A stretch of 12,444 nucleotides of DNA from JBCCFX01 sp039029515 (GCA_039029515.1 JBCCFX010000123.1:1-12444); one strand, 5' to 3'. Counted from the first letter of the stretch, positions 1-7,629 are shown. Translations and numbers: made by a program. Notes: generated by a model not told the origin, from the sequence alone.

Positions 1-1110
1 GGCGATGAGATCATCATCGATGGGAAGACCGGCACGGTCATCATTCATCCCGCGGATGACATTCGTGTGCAATACGAGCGTGAGCGCGAACGTCTTGCGG
101 GATCACGCGCCAACCTGATTCGCCTGTCTGAACTCGAATCGGTTACGCAGGACGGCACGCGCATCGAGCTGCTTGGCAACATTGAATTTGCAGAAGAAAT
201 CGATCCGCTGTTGTCGGTCGGCGGCAATGGTGTCGGCTTGTTCCGAACAGAGTTCCTGTACCTCACCGGTCGCACGGAACCTTCGGAAGAGGATCATTAC
301 GAGTCGTATCGTCGTTGCCTGGAGAAGCTGGATGGCCGCGTCCTGACGATTCGCACGATGGACCTCGGCGCCGACAAGCAGACGCAAGAGCGTTCGGAGG
401 AACCGGAGCGCAATCCATTCCTCGGACTCCGAAGCATTCGGTACGCGCTGCAGAATCTCCCGATGTTCCGGACGCAGTTGCGCGCGATCCTGCGCGCTTC
501 GGTGCACGGCAAGATCAAGGTCATGTTCCCATTGATCTCGACGCTGAATGAGTTGCGTCAAACGAAGATGATCCTCAATGACGTGATGGAGGAGTGTCAG
601 GAGGAAGGCATCGAGTTTGATCGCGACCTCGAGGTCGGCGTCATGATCGAGGTGCCCAGTGCGGCGCTGATGGCGAGCCAGTTTGCCCGCGAAGTGGACT
701 TCTTCAGCATCGGGACAAACGACCTGATTCAGTACACGCTGGCGGTCGATCGTGGGAACGAGCGGGTGGCGAATCTGTACACCGCGGCTCATCCGGCCGT
801 GATCCAGCTGGTCAAGCAGGTCATCCGGGCGGGCAAGCGTTTTGATATCAAGACCAGCCTTTGCGGGGAAATCGCGGGTGAGGTCACGTACACCATGTTG
901 CTGATTGGACTTGGGCTGCGTACGCTGTCTCTGGTGCCCGCTCAGATTCCTCGAGTCAAGCAGGTGATCCGAGCGGCCGATATAGAACAGTGCGAGCGTC
1001 TTGCCCGAAAGGTTGGGTCGTTCGATTCCGAGCGTCAGGTCCTCAACTGCCTGCGCGACGAAATGGCGAAGATTCTGCCCGAATCCGTCGGTGGATGGTC
1101 CACCGATTGA
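1..1110 (+). CDS. ptsI: Phosphoenolpyruvate-protein phosphotransferase (PTS enzyme I), 5'-truncated by window edge
   Basis: Enzyme I takes phosphate from phosphoenolpyruvate and passes it through a histidine to HPr at the head of the cytoplasmic phosphotransferase system. Only the C-terminal 369 residues are here; the reading frame is open from base 1, and the swivelling phospho-His domain lies outside. The PEP-binding TIM-barrel is complete. Visible motifs are GLFRTEF (Arg codon at 244), TIRTMDLGADK (Arg at 352), NPFLGLRSIR, the metal-binding Glu in VMIEVPSAA (649) and Asp in SIGTNDL (721), and the catalytic Cys in SLCGEIAGE (862). The spacing between these five residues equals that of Arg296, Arg332, Glu431, Asp455 and Cys502 in the E. 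coli enzyme, so the window begins at about residue 215 in that numbering. No key residue is missing. The TGA at 1108-1110 sits inside a run of inverted repeats described separately. Confidence 0.97.
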   Translation, partial: GDEIIIDGKTGTVIIHPADDIRVQYERERERLAGSRANLIRLSELESVTQDGTRIELLGNIEFAEEIDPLLSVGGNGVGLFRTEFLYLTGRTEPSEEDHYESYRRCLEKLDGRVLTIRTMDLGADKQTQERSEEPERNPFLGLRSIRYALQNLPMFRTQLRAILRASVHGKIKVMFPLISTLNELRQTKMILNDVMEECQEEGIEFDRDLEVGVMIEVPSAALMASQFAREVDFFSIGTNDLIQYTLAVDRGNERVANLYTAAHPAVIQLVKQVIRAGKRFDIKTSLCGEIAGEVTYTMLLIGLGLRTLSLVPAQIPRVKQVIRAADIEQCERLARKVGSFDSERQVLNCLRDEMAKILPESVGGWSTD

Positions 1111-1149
1111 CCGGTTCAACCGGTTCGGGCGTGCAGATAACAGAGCCCG
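1088..1149 (+). other. Three consecutive inverted repeats at the 3' end of ptsI
   Basis: The first repeat is a 7-bp stem, TCGGTGG at 1088-1094 and CCACCGA at 1100-1106, with a 5-base loop, lying inside the last ptsI codons. The second, 1110-1124, is a perfect 7-1-7 palindrome (ACCGGTT, C, AACCGGT) starting on the last base of the stop codon. It can also be read as two tandem copies of the 9-mer ACCGGTTCR. The third is weaker: CGGGC at 1126-1130 with GCCCG at 1145-1149 and a 14-base loop. No T-tract follows, so this is not a standard intrinsic terminator. It could slow polymerase, protect the ptsI mRNA 3' end, or be a DNA operator. The repeats are seen directly; their role is inference. Confidence 0.5.
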
Positions 1150-1412
1150 CGGCGGTGCTGGCGGTGAGTTCCATGTCCTTCCGGATGTGAGGTGCGAGAC
1201 GTAGGTCACGCATGAACCCCGCTGCCCCTCGGCCGGCTCGATCGGCGAGATTTCCGTGGACGACATTTTCGTCCCATCCAGTGTGCGTGCAGGGTCTCGA
1301 TGCTCGCGGACCCCATGGCCTGATCACAGGCGATGGTGTGGTTGCGATGATCGACTGGACCTGCCGCCCCCGCGAAATCACGCCGGTCATCCCTGGAAGG
1401 AGACCGAACAGC
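1111..1412 (+). other. Intergenic / leader region between ptsI and rne
   Basis: About 300 bases without a supported gene. The left end holds the inverted repeats at 1110-1149 and the right end holds the rne ribosome binding site. The rne frame stays open back to an ATG at 1212, but the 67 residues this would add (rich in Pro, Arg and Gly) resemble no part of RNase E and have no Shine-Dalgarno site, so I treat them as untranslated. I see no convincing -35/-10 pair. RNase E messages in proteobacteria have a long 5' leader used for autoregulation, and a leader of this size would allow the same here; that is only analogy. Confidence 0.5.
1395..1403 (+). promoter_or_regulatory. Ribosome binding site that fixes the rne start
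   Basis: GGAAGGAGA is a strong Shine-Dalgarno match whose AGGAG core lies 10 bases before GTG 1413. It decides for this GTG over the in-frame upstream ATGs at 1212 and 1347, which have no such site. Confidence 0.8.
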
Positions 1413-4118
1413 GTGCCCCGCACCTCAACGAAGAAGTCGTCGGCGAAGGCTGAGTCAGCCGCGCCAGACGAACTCATGATCGTCAACGACACGCCCGGCG
1501 AGGGCTGTCGTATCGCCGTCCTGCAGGACGGACATCTTGATGAACTCTACGAAGAGAACATCGCCACCGCGACCAACGTCGGCAACATCTACAAAGGCCG
1601 CGTCACCAACGTCGAATCCGCCATTCAGGCCGCGTTTGTCGATTACGGCGAAGGCCAGAACGGCTTTCTCCATATTCAGGATCTTCACCCGCGGTACTTC
1701 CCGGGTGACGAGCAGGTCGAGCGCGTCGGCAAGAAGACGCCGCGCCGTGATCGTCCGCTGATTCAGAACGCATTGAAGCGTGGTGACGAAGTCATGGTGC
1801 AGGTCATGCGCGAAGGCATCGGCACCAAGGGGCCGACGCTGACGAGCTACATCTCCATCGCCGGCCGATTGCTGGTCTGTATGCCGTACCTCGATCGCGT
1901 CGGAGTCTCACGGAAGCTCGAAGACGACCTTCGACGCGAAGCGAAGAAGACACTCGATCAGATCGAGTTGCCGGATGGATTCGGGTTCATCCTGCGGACC
2001 GCCGGCATTGGTAAGTCCAAGACTGATCTGAAGCGCGATGTCGCGTATCTGATGCGCCTTTGGAAGGTGATGGAGAAGCGGATCGAAACGGTCGGAGCGC
2101 CGTGTGCGCTGTACCAGGAGTCGGATCTGTTGATCCGGACGATTCGAGACATCCTCCGGCCGTCGATCAAGGCGGTCATCGTGGACAGCGAATCGGCATA
2201 CGAACGAATCAACATGTTCCTCCAGGTCATCGCCCCGCGGTCCGCACCGGAGGTCATCCGATTCCACGGCAACGCACCGATCTTTCATGCGTATGACATC
2301 GAACGCCAGATCGAATTGATTCATAGTCGTGAAGTGCCGCTGCCTTCGGGTGGCAGCATCGTCATCGAGCAGACCGAAGCGCTGGTGGCGATCGACGTGA
2401 ACTCAGGCAAGAGCCGTTCATCCACGAACAGTGAGGCGAATGCGGTCAAGACGAACACCGAGGCCGTGGACGAGATCTGCCGGCAGCTTCGCCTCCGCGA
2501 TATGGGCGGTCTGATCGTCAACGATCTCATCGATATGCGGATGCACCGCAATCGGCGTGCGATTGAGGAGCGCATCGAGCGCAACCTGAAGCTCGATCGT
2601 GCGAAGACCACCGCATTGCAGATCAGTGAATTCGGCCTTGTCCAGATGACGCGCCAGCGCATGCGACCAAGCGTTCGCAAAGCACACTTCATGGAATGTC
2701 CGAACTGTGCGGGGCATGGCGAGATCAAGTCGCCCGAATCTGTCGCCGCTGCGGCCGTCCGTCACATTCGATTCCTGTTGAACTACGACCGTGTTCATCG
2801 CGTCGAAGTGCTGGTGTCGTCGCGCGTCGCGTCGCTGATGCTGAGTCGACGCCGCCGCGAACTGGTTGAGATCGAAGAGGACACCGGCAAGACCGTTGAT
2901 GTCCGTGTGAATGACCGCATTGCGGTTGATCGTGTCGACTTCTACGCATACGACGAGCGCAATGCGGATATCAGCGTTGATCGATTGCCCGCCATGAAGA
3001 TCGCATCGCTCGACGAGCTGCGCAAGATGGCCGCGTCGGCGGAAGCAGGCGATGACGCTGACGAGGAAGTCTCAGGTGGCAAGCGACGTCGTCGTCGACG
3101 ACGTCGGCGTCCCGGCCCAGCAGATGCGACGGCGATTGCACTCGCAGGCGGTTTCGAACCGGACGAAGAGGAGATCATCGCAGAGAGCGAAGAATCTTCG
3201 GAGGGCGCACCCAAGAAAAAACGCCGACGTCGTCGGCGACGCCGTGGTCGTGGCGACGATGCTTCGACGCCGAAGGACACCGCAACGGTCACGCCGAATC
3301 CCGATGCGCCGGCCGAGCGAATTTACGTGCTTGCCAAGCGCCTTGGTGTGACGTCGAAGGAGATTCTGGAGCGTGCTGCCAGCGAAGATGGATTCGAACT
3401 GAAGAATCACATGTCATCCGCCGCCGGCGTGCAGATTGGCATGATCGAATCGTGGTTCGCACCGGAACCGACCGGCGAGGTGGCTACGAGCAATGAAGCT
3501 GCGGTCGCTGACGAGGCTGCGAAGAGTGAATCGGGGAACGAAGCCGAATCGACGGACGGAGAAGGCGCACCACGGAAGAAGCGACGCCGTCGCGGACGAC
3601 GCGGCGGTCGTGGACGACGACGCTCCGGCGCCAGCGCTGCAAACACGGACGCCGATACCGCATCCGCCGAAGGCACGACCGAGTCTTCCGAGGCGACGCC
3701 GGAGACCGACACTGAGTCATCGGCCGCCGAAACGTCTAGTCCGCGACGATCGCGTTCCCGTAAACGGCCATCCAAGGTGAAAGCACCAGACAACGGCACG
3801 GTCGCGGCCGGCAGTGGTACCGAAATCAAATCGGCGTCGGACGACTCCGTGAGTGACGCAGCAAAGACGTCCTCGAAGAAGAAGACTTCACGGAAGAAGT
3901 CCGGCAGCAAGAAGACGACGAAGAAGAGTTCCCGTACGTCGCGGAAGAAGACGACGACCAAAGCCGCTGCGGACGACAAGTCCTCTGGTTCAGATGATGC
4001 TGGTACGGTGGAAGTTCCCGCAACGCCCAAGCCGCGGCGATCGTTGTATCGCTCACGTCGACCAGCAACGGCCGCATCACGCGAGACGGTTGAACAGACG
4101 CAGGGTGATAGTGCATGA
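1413..4118 (+). CDS. rne: Ribonuclease E/G with long basic C-terminal tail and embedded IF2_N-like module
   Basis: Endoribonuclease that cuts single-stranded RNA in mRNA decay and rRNA/tRNA maturation. It has 901 residues from GTG 1413. The catalytic half follows E. coli RNase E in order: S1 domain from about residue 55 (GNIYKGRV, AAFVDYG), 5'-end sensor RTAGIGKS with Arg195 and Thr196, DNase I-like site with Asp328 and Asn330 in AIDVNSGKS and Asp371 in LIVNDLIDM, and the zinc-link CPNC (Cys429, Cys432) used for dimerisation. The core ends near residue 530. The remaining 370 residues are low-complexity: a run of nine Arg (3084-3110), a second Lys/Arg tract (3213-3251), an IF2_N-like segment (residues 636-682), an Arg/Gly tract (3573-3623) and a Lys/Ser/Thr stretch like histone H1 tails (3876-3962), separated by acidic Ser/Glu segments. 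Such tails usually bind RNA, membrane or degradosome partners; none can be named here. The stop overlaps dxr at ATGA. Confidence 0.95.
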   Translation: MPRTSTKKSSAKAESAAPDELMIVNDTPGEGCRIAVLQDGHLDELYEENIATATNVGNIYKGRVTNVESAIQAAFVDYGEGQNGFLHIQDLHPRYFPGDEQVERVGKKTPRRDRPLIQNALKRGDEVMVQVMREGIGTKGPTLTSYISIAGRLLVCMPYLDRVGVSRKLEDDLRREAKKTLDQIELPDGFGFILRTAGIGKSKTDLKRDVAYLMRLWKVMEKRIETVGAPCALYQESDLLIRTIRDILRPSIKAVIVDSESAYERINMFLQVIAPRSAPEVIRFHGNAPIFHAYDIERQIELIHSREVPLPSGGSIVIEQTEALVAIDVNSGKSRSSTNSEANAVKTNTEAVDEICRQLRLRDMGGLIVNDLIDMRMHRNRRAIEERIERNLKLDRAKTTALQISEFGLVQMTRQRMRPSVRKAHFMECPNCAGHGEIKSPESVAAAAVRHIRFLLNYDRVHRVEVLVSSRVASLMLSRRRRELVEIEEDTGKTVDVRVNDRIAVDRVDFYAYDERNADISVDRLPAMKIASLDELRKMAASAEAGDDADEEVSGGKRRRRRRRRRPGPADATAIALAGGFEPDEEEIIAESEESSEGAPKKKRRRRRRRRGRGDDASTPKDTATVTPNPDAPAERIYVLAKRLGVTSKEILERAASEDGFELKNHMSSAAGVQIGMIESWFAPEPTGEVATSNEAAVADEAAKSESGNEAESTDGEGAPRKKRRRRGRRGGRGRRRSGASAANTDADTASAEGTTESSEATPETDTESSAAETSSPRRSRSRKRPSKVKAPDNGTVAAGSGTEIKSASDDSVSDAAKTSSKKKTSRKKSGSKKTTKKSSRTSRKKTTTKAAADDKSSGSDDAGTVEVPATPKPRRSLYRSRRPATAASRETVEQTQGDSA
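3081..3251 (+). repeat. Arg-rich low-complexity tracts in the RNase E tail
   Basis: Two related tracts: Lys plus nine Arg at 3081-3110, and three Lys plus eight Arg then GRG at 3213-3251. Both are written with mixed CGN codons, mainly CGT, CGA and CGC, separated by about 100 bases coding for an acidic segment. A third, Gly-interrupted tract lies at 3573-3623. Mixed synonymous codons suggest selection on the protein, not simple slippage of a DNA repeat. Confidence 0.75.
3318..3458 (+). other. IF2_N-like module inside rne
   Basis: Residues 636-682 of the RNase E protein read RIYVLAKRLGVTSKEILERA, then about ten residues, then LKNHMSS, then a short amphipathic end. This matches the pattern of the small helical IF2_N domain found at the N terminus of translation initiation factor IF-2: R-x-Y-x-LAK-x-LGV-x-SKE, followed by VK-x-HMS. 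It is the only folded-looking segment in an otherwise disordered tail and is flanked by Arg-rich tracts. The match is to a remembered family pattern and was not scored. Confidence 0.75.
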
Positions 4119-5368
4119 CGAGTCAGGCGCGGACGCGACGTGTCATTGTGCTCGGTTCGACCGGTTCCATCGGGACGAACACGCTGGATGTCATTCGCCA
4201 TCTTCAGCGTATCGGCTGGACACTCGAGATCGTGGGTCTCGCCGCAGGACAGCGCGGCGATGTCCTGATCGAGCAGGCCAAGGCATTTGATGTCTCCCAC
4301 GTCGGCATCGTTGATGCCGCACAGGCACACACAATTGAGTCTCACGGCATGACCGCGCATGTCGGTGAAGACTGTGCGTTACATCTTGTCAATGCAGTTG
4401 CGCAATCGGGTGATGTTGTCATTGGTGCCATGGTGGGCGCGGCCGGTATTCCGGCAATCATGCGTGCCATTGATCTCGGTTGTACCGTCGCATTGGCCAA
4501 TAAGGAAACACTGGTCGCCGCTGGCGGACTCGTCGTTCCGCACGCACGGGCGAACGGTGTACCGCTGTTGCCGATCGACAGCGAGCACAGTGCGATCTTC
4601 CAATGCCTGCAGGCAGGCCGCGAGCCGAGCGAAGTCGAGCGCGTCATCCTGACCGCGTCCGGCGGACCGTTCCGAACGTGGACCGCCGATGCGATTGCCA
4701 GTGCAACGGTCGAACAGGCGTTGAACCATCCAACCTGGTCCATGGGGCAGAAGAACACGATTGACTCTGCCTCGCTCATGAACAAAGCGCTTGAAGTGAT
4801 CGAAGCCCATTGGTTGTTCGATCTGCCTTCCTCGCGAATCGATGTGCTGGTCCATCCGGCGTCGCTCGTGCACGGCGTCGTCGAGTTCGTTGATGGTTCG
4901 GTGGTGGCGCAGATGAGCCCGCCGGATATGCGCATGCCAATTCAATACGCGATGACGTGGCCTGAACGCGTCGATGGTCGCGCGGACCGGATGGACTGGT
5001 CGACCTTCCGCGAACTCGTTTTCGAGCCGGTGGATCACGAACGATTCGGCGCGATTCGCCTCGCATCGCAGGTGATCGATGCAGGCGGCACCGCAGGCGC
5101 GATCTTCAACGCGGCGAACGAGGTCGCGGTCAACGAGTTCCTGGCTGGCCGGATCAGCTTTGGTGATATCACACGGATCGTCGCGGCGGTGCTGGCCGAT
5201 GTGTCCGTCACGCCGGTGACGTCGCTGGACGATGTTCTGGCGGCCGATGCCGAGTCGCGCGCACGGGCGACGTCTACGATATCTGCATCTTCACAATCGT
5301 CCTCGTCGATGAAGTCCAAGTCTTCGATCTCGGGTGCCTCGCGTGGCACCGGCATCACTTCGTCCTGA
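4115..5368 (+). CDS. dxr: 1-deoxy-D-xylulose 5-phosphate reductoisomerase
   Basis: Converts 1-deoxy-D-xylulose 5-phosphate to 2-C-methyl-D-erythritol 4-phosphate with NADPH, the first committed step of the MEP isoprenoid pathway in the cytosol. It has 417 residues. Motifs in order: NADPH-binding GSTGSIG (residues 14-20), ALANKETLVAAG, the metal-binding pair Asp155 and Glu157 in PIDSEHSAIF, TASGGPFR, the flexible loop HPTWSMG, and NKALE with Asn223, Lys224 and the third metal ligand Glu227, followed by FNAANEVAVNEF. These correspond to Asp150, Glu152 and Glu231 in E. coli. The ATG overlaps the rne stop by four bases, and AGGGTGAT lies 5 bases upstream, so translation is probably coupled to rne. 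The family core ends near residue 385; the last 30 or so residues are an unusual Ser-rich tail. rseP starts 18 bases on. Confidence 0.98.
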   Translation: MTSQARTRRVIVLGSTGSIGTNTLDVIRHLQRIGWTLEIVGLAAGQRGDVLIEQAKAFDVSHVGIVDAAQAHTIESHGMTAHVGEDCALHLVNAVAQSGDVVIGAMVGAAGIPAIMRAIDLGCTVALANKETLVAAGGLVVPHARANGVPLLPIDSEHSAIFQCLQAGREPSEVERVILTASGGPFRTWTADAIASATVEQALNHPTWSMGQKNTIDSASLMNKALEVIEAHWLFDLPSSRIDVLVHPASLVHGVVEFVDGSVVAQMSPPDMRMPIQYAMTWPERVDGRADRMDWSTFRELVFEPVDHERFGAIRLASQVIDAGGTAGAIFNAANEVAVNEFLAGRISFGDITRIVAAVLADVSVTPVTSLDDVLAADAESRARATSTISASSQSSSSMKSKSSISGASRGTGITSS

Positions 5369-5386
5369 ATCTCCGGGAGCGGCACG

Positions 5387-7600
5387 ATGGCCTTTCTCCA
5401 GACCGGTTTTGAAATCCTCCTCATGCTTGTGGGCTTCGGCTCGCTGATCTTTGTGCATGAGTTGGGACACTTCCTCGCTGCCAAGTGGGCAGGCATTCGC
5501 ACCGAAGGCTTTGCCGTCGGGATGGGGCCGCACGTGTTCAGCTGGCGCAAGGGACTTGGCTTCTGTCTGGGATCATCGGAGAAGCGTCGTCGCGAAGCGA
5601 TGGTGAAGTTTCTCGAGGATAGCGACGATGAGTTCGTCAAATTCCGCGAGACGCCGATGAAGAAACTTCGCCTCGAGGACTACGGCCGCATCTCTGATGC
5701 TGCGGGTCTCGGCGAAACGGAATACTCGTTGCGATGGCTGCCGATCGGCGGCTTCGTCAAGATGCTCGGCCAGGATGATTCTGATCCCACCGCGACATCG
5801 AGCGATCCACGCAGCTACAACATGCGCCCGATTGGGAAACGCATGGTTGTTGTCTCGGCCGGCGTGATCATGAACGTGATTTTCGCGGCGATCCTGTTCG
5901 TCATTGCCTTCATGATCGGCGTGAAGTTCCCCGCGCCGGTCGTCGGTGATCTTGTGTCCACCATGCCTGCTTCAGATGCAATAGCCACCAATGCAGACTC
6001 GCTTGGCGTGGATAGCGCGGCAGCGCGCATTCATCCGGGCGATCGCGTGGTCATGCTGAACGGGAAACCGGTCGATACGTTTGCCGATGTCAACATTGCC
6101 GGCGCTATGGCGCGACCTGGCCGCGCGGTGTCGATGCAGGTCGAACGCGATGGTCTTGATGAACCATTGCACTTCAATATCACGCCTGCGAAGGATCCTG
6201 CGACAGGTCTGCTCGGCTTCGGAATCACATCCGCAGCGTCTACAACGATCTTCGAGCATCCGAAAGACGATGTTCGTACCGCAATCTCGCAGGTTGTCGA
6301 TGTCGACATGACCGGCATCGAGCCCGGCATGCGCATGCTCACCGCCAATGATCAATCGATCAGCACATATAACGAACTCAATCAGATCATCCGTGAAGGC
6401 GATGGCACGCCGGTGCAGACGCGCTGGTCCGCCATCGACAAGGATGGCGAGGCAATCGGTCAGGGCATCGATGTCGAGCTGAATCCGTTGCCGGCATTCG
6501 AACGCATGCTTGCGGCCGATGCACCGGAAGAACCGACGGCGGAAGAATCGGGGCTGATCGGTCTCGTGCCGCGTCTTATGGTTGCTGCGATCGATGACAG
6601 TTCGCGCAATGCGGATGTGTTGGAGAATGGCGATGTCTTCATCAGCATTGGACGGATCGATTACCCGACGCAGCGCGAGTTTCGTGAGTTTGTCGGCAAT
6701 GCCGCAGGACGCGATGTGCCTGCCACCATCGAACGCGATGGTGAGCGTATGGATGTCACGCTGAGCGTATCGCGCGAAGGTCGCGTGGACCTGTTTCCGG
6801 GATACGACTGGGATTCGCCGACCATTGCAGGCGTGCTTCACTCGATGAAGCGAGTTACAACAACTGGTGCGGTCAGCACTGATGCTGAACCTCGCGCAAC
6901 GCCGTTTGCGGATGCCGAGTTGTTCGCCGGGACGCGGATTGTGTCCATTGCGGGCACTGCAATCGCGGACTGGGCCGATATCCGCGCGGCGGTCCGGGCA
7001 GCAACGGCAGATGCACATGCCGAGCAAGGTGAAGCGCAGCTCAGCGTGACGGTTCAGCCACCGACGGCAGATGCGGATGCGCAGACGATGCAGGTCACAC
7101 TGGCTTCAGATGACGTTGCAGCGCTCCATGCGCTGGGCTGGTCGAATCCGCTTCCGGGTGGGCTCTTCGATTCCGTGACGACGCGCCGACACGCCGGGGG
7201 CAACCCGGTCCTGGCGCTGCGCATGGGCGTCGAAGAAACGCACAACATGATCATGTCGACGTACCTCACGATTGATCGACTCTTCCGGCGATCCGTCGGG
7301 ATCGAACAGTTGCATGGACCGGTCGGCATCATCCATCTTGGAACACGCGTGCTCGATCGCGGTTTCCCGTGGTTGATTTTCTTCCTTGCCGCGATCAGCG
7401 TGAACCTGGCGGTCATCAACTTCCTGCCACTTCCGATCGTCGATGGTGGATTGTTCCTCTTCCTCATCTACGAGAAGTTCAAAGGCAAGCCACCATCAGT
7501 GGCGTTCCAGAACGCGGCGATGATAGTGGGCCTGGTGATGATCGGTGCGTTGTTCGTCATCACGTTCTACAACGATGTGATGCGAATCCTCGGAAGCTGA
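5387..7600 (+). CDS. rseP: Site-2 intramembrane zinc metalloprotease RseP, enlarged, four PDZ-like repeats
   Basis: Membrane protease of the RseP/SpoIVFB class, which cuts anti-sigma factors or remnant signal peptides within the bilayer. It has 737 residues, where about 450 is usual. Zinc site HELGH (His24, Glu25, His28) lies in the first membrane segment, and the third zinc ligand is Asp686 in PLPIVDGG, in the third segment. Segment two is near residues 153-179 (VSAGVIMNVIFA) and a fourth is near the C terminus (IVGLVMIGALFVI). ETEYSLRWLPIGGFVKM is the conserved strand region after the active site; a charged 54-residue insert precedes it (residues 55-108). Between segments two and three lie four PDZ-like units, with carboxylate-loop cores near residues 217 (HPGDRVVMLNG), 313 (EPGMRMLTAND), 416 (ENGDVFISIG) and 515 (FAGTRIVSIAG). 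GGGAG-like GGGAG at 5375-5379 is the ribosome binding site. No sigma or anti-sigma gene is in the window, so the substrate is unknown. Confidence 0.95.
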   Translation: MAFLQTGFEILLMLVGFGSLIFVHELGHFLAAKWAGIRTEGFAVGMGPHVFSWRKGLGFCLGSSEKRRREAMVKFLEDSDDEFVKFRETPMKKLRLEDYGRISDAAGLGETEYSLRWLPIGGFVKMLGQDDSDPTATSSDPRSYNMRPIGKRMVVVSAGVIMNVIFAAILFVIAFMIGVKFPAPVVGDLVSTMPASDAIATNADSLGVDSAAARIHPGDRVVMLNGKPVDTFADVNIAGAMARPGRAVSMQVERDGLDEPLHFNITPAKDPATGLLGFGITSAASTTIFEHPKDDVRTAISQVVDVDMTGIEPGMRMLTANDQSISTYNELNQIIREGDGTPVQTRWSAIDKDGEAIGQGIDVELNPLPAFERMLAADAPEEPTAEESGLIGLVPRLMVAAIDDSSRNADVLENGDVFISIGRIDYPTQREFREFVGNAAGRDVPATIERDGERMDVTLSVSREGRVDLFPGYDWDSPTIAGVLHSMKRVTTTGAVSTDAEPRATPFADAELFAGTRIVSIAGTAIADWADIRAAVRAATADAHAEQGEAQLSVTVQPPTADADAQTMQVTLASDDVAALHALGWSNPLPGGLFDSVTTRRHAGGNPVLALRMGVEETHNMIMSTYLTIDRLFRRSVGIEQLHGPVGIIHLGTRVLDRGFPWLIFFLAAISVNLAVINFLPLPIVDGGLFLFLIYEKFKGKPPSVAFQNAAMIVGLVMIGALFVITFYNDVMRILGS

Positions 7601-7629
7601 CAATCGTCTCCGCCGCTTTCGTTCCAGCA

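Noticed and set aside
103..1266. Long minus-strand open frame (387 codons) opposite ptsI
   Set aside because: Its product is His/Arg/Gln-rich without family resemblance, and the plus strand carries an unmistakable enzyme I with all catalytic residues.
3081..3110. CG-rich triplet run considered as a DNA microsatellite
   Set aside because: The Arg codons vary among CGA, CGT and CGG, so it is protein-level low complexity and not a simple tandem DNA repeat.
3407..4360. Minus-strand open frame opposite the rne tail and dxr start
   Set aside because: Val/Phe/Asp-rich low complexity mirrors the Lys/Arg/Ser codons of the rne tail; no start context or motif supports it.
5035..5640. Acidic-looking minus-strand product opposite the Ser-rich dxr tail
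   Set aside because: Runs of TCN serine codons automatically give GAN (Asp/Glu) codons on the other strand in a shifted frame; there is no independent support.
5972..7027. Minus-strand open frame of 351 codons opposite rseP
   Set aside because: Rich in Arg, His, Asp and Cys with no motif; it lies wholly within the PDZ region of rseP, where the plus frame is well supported.
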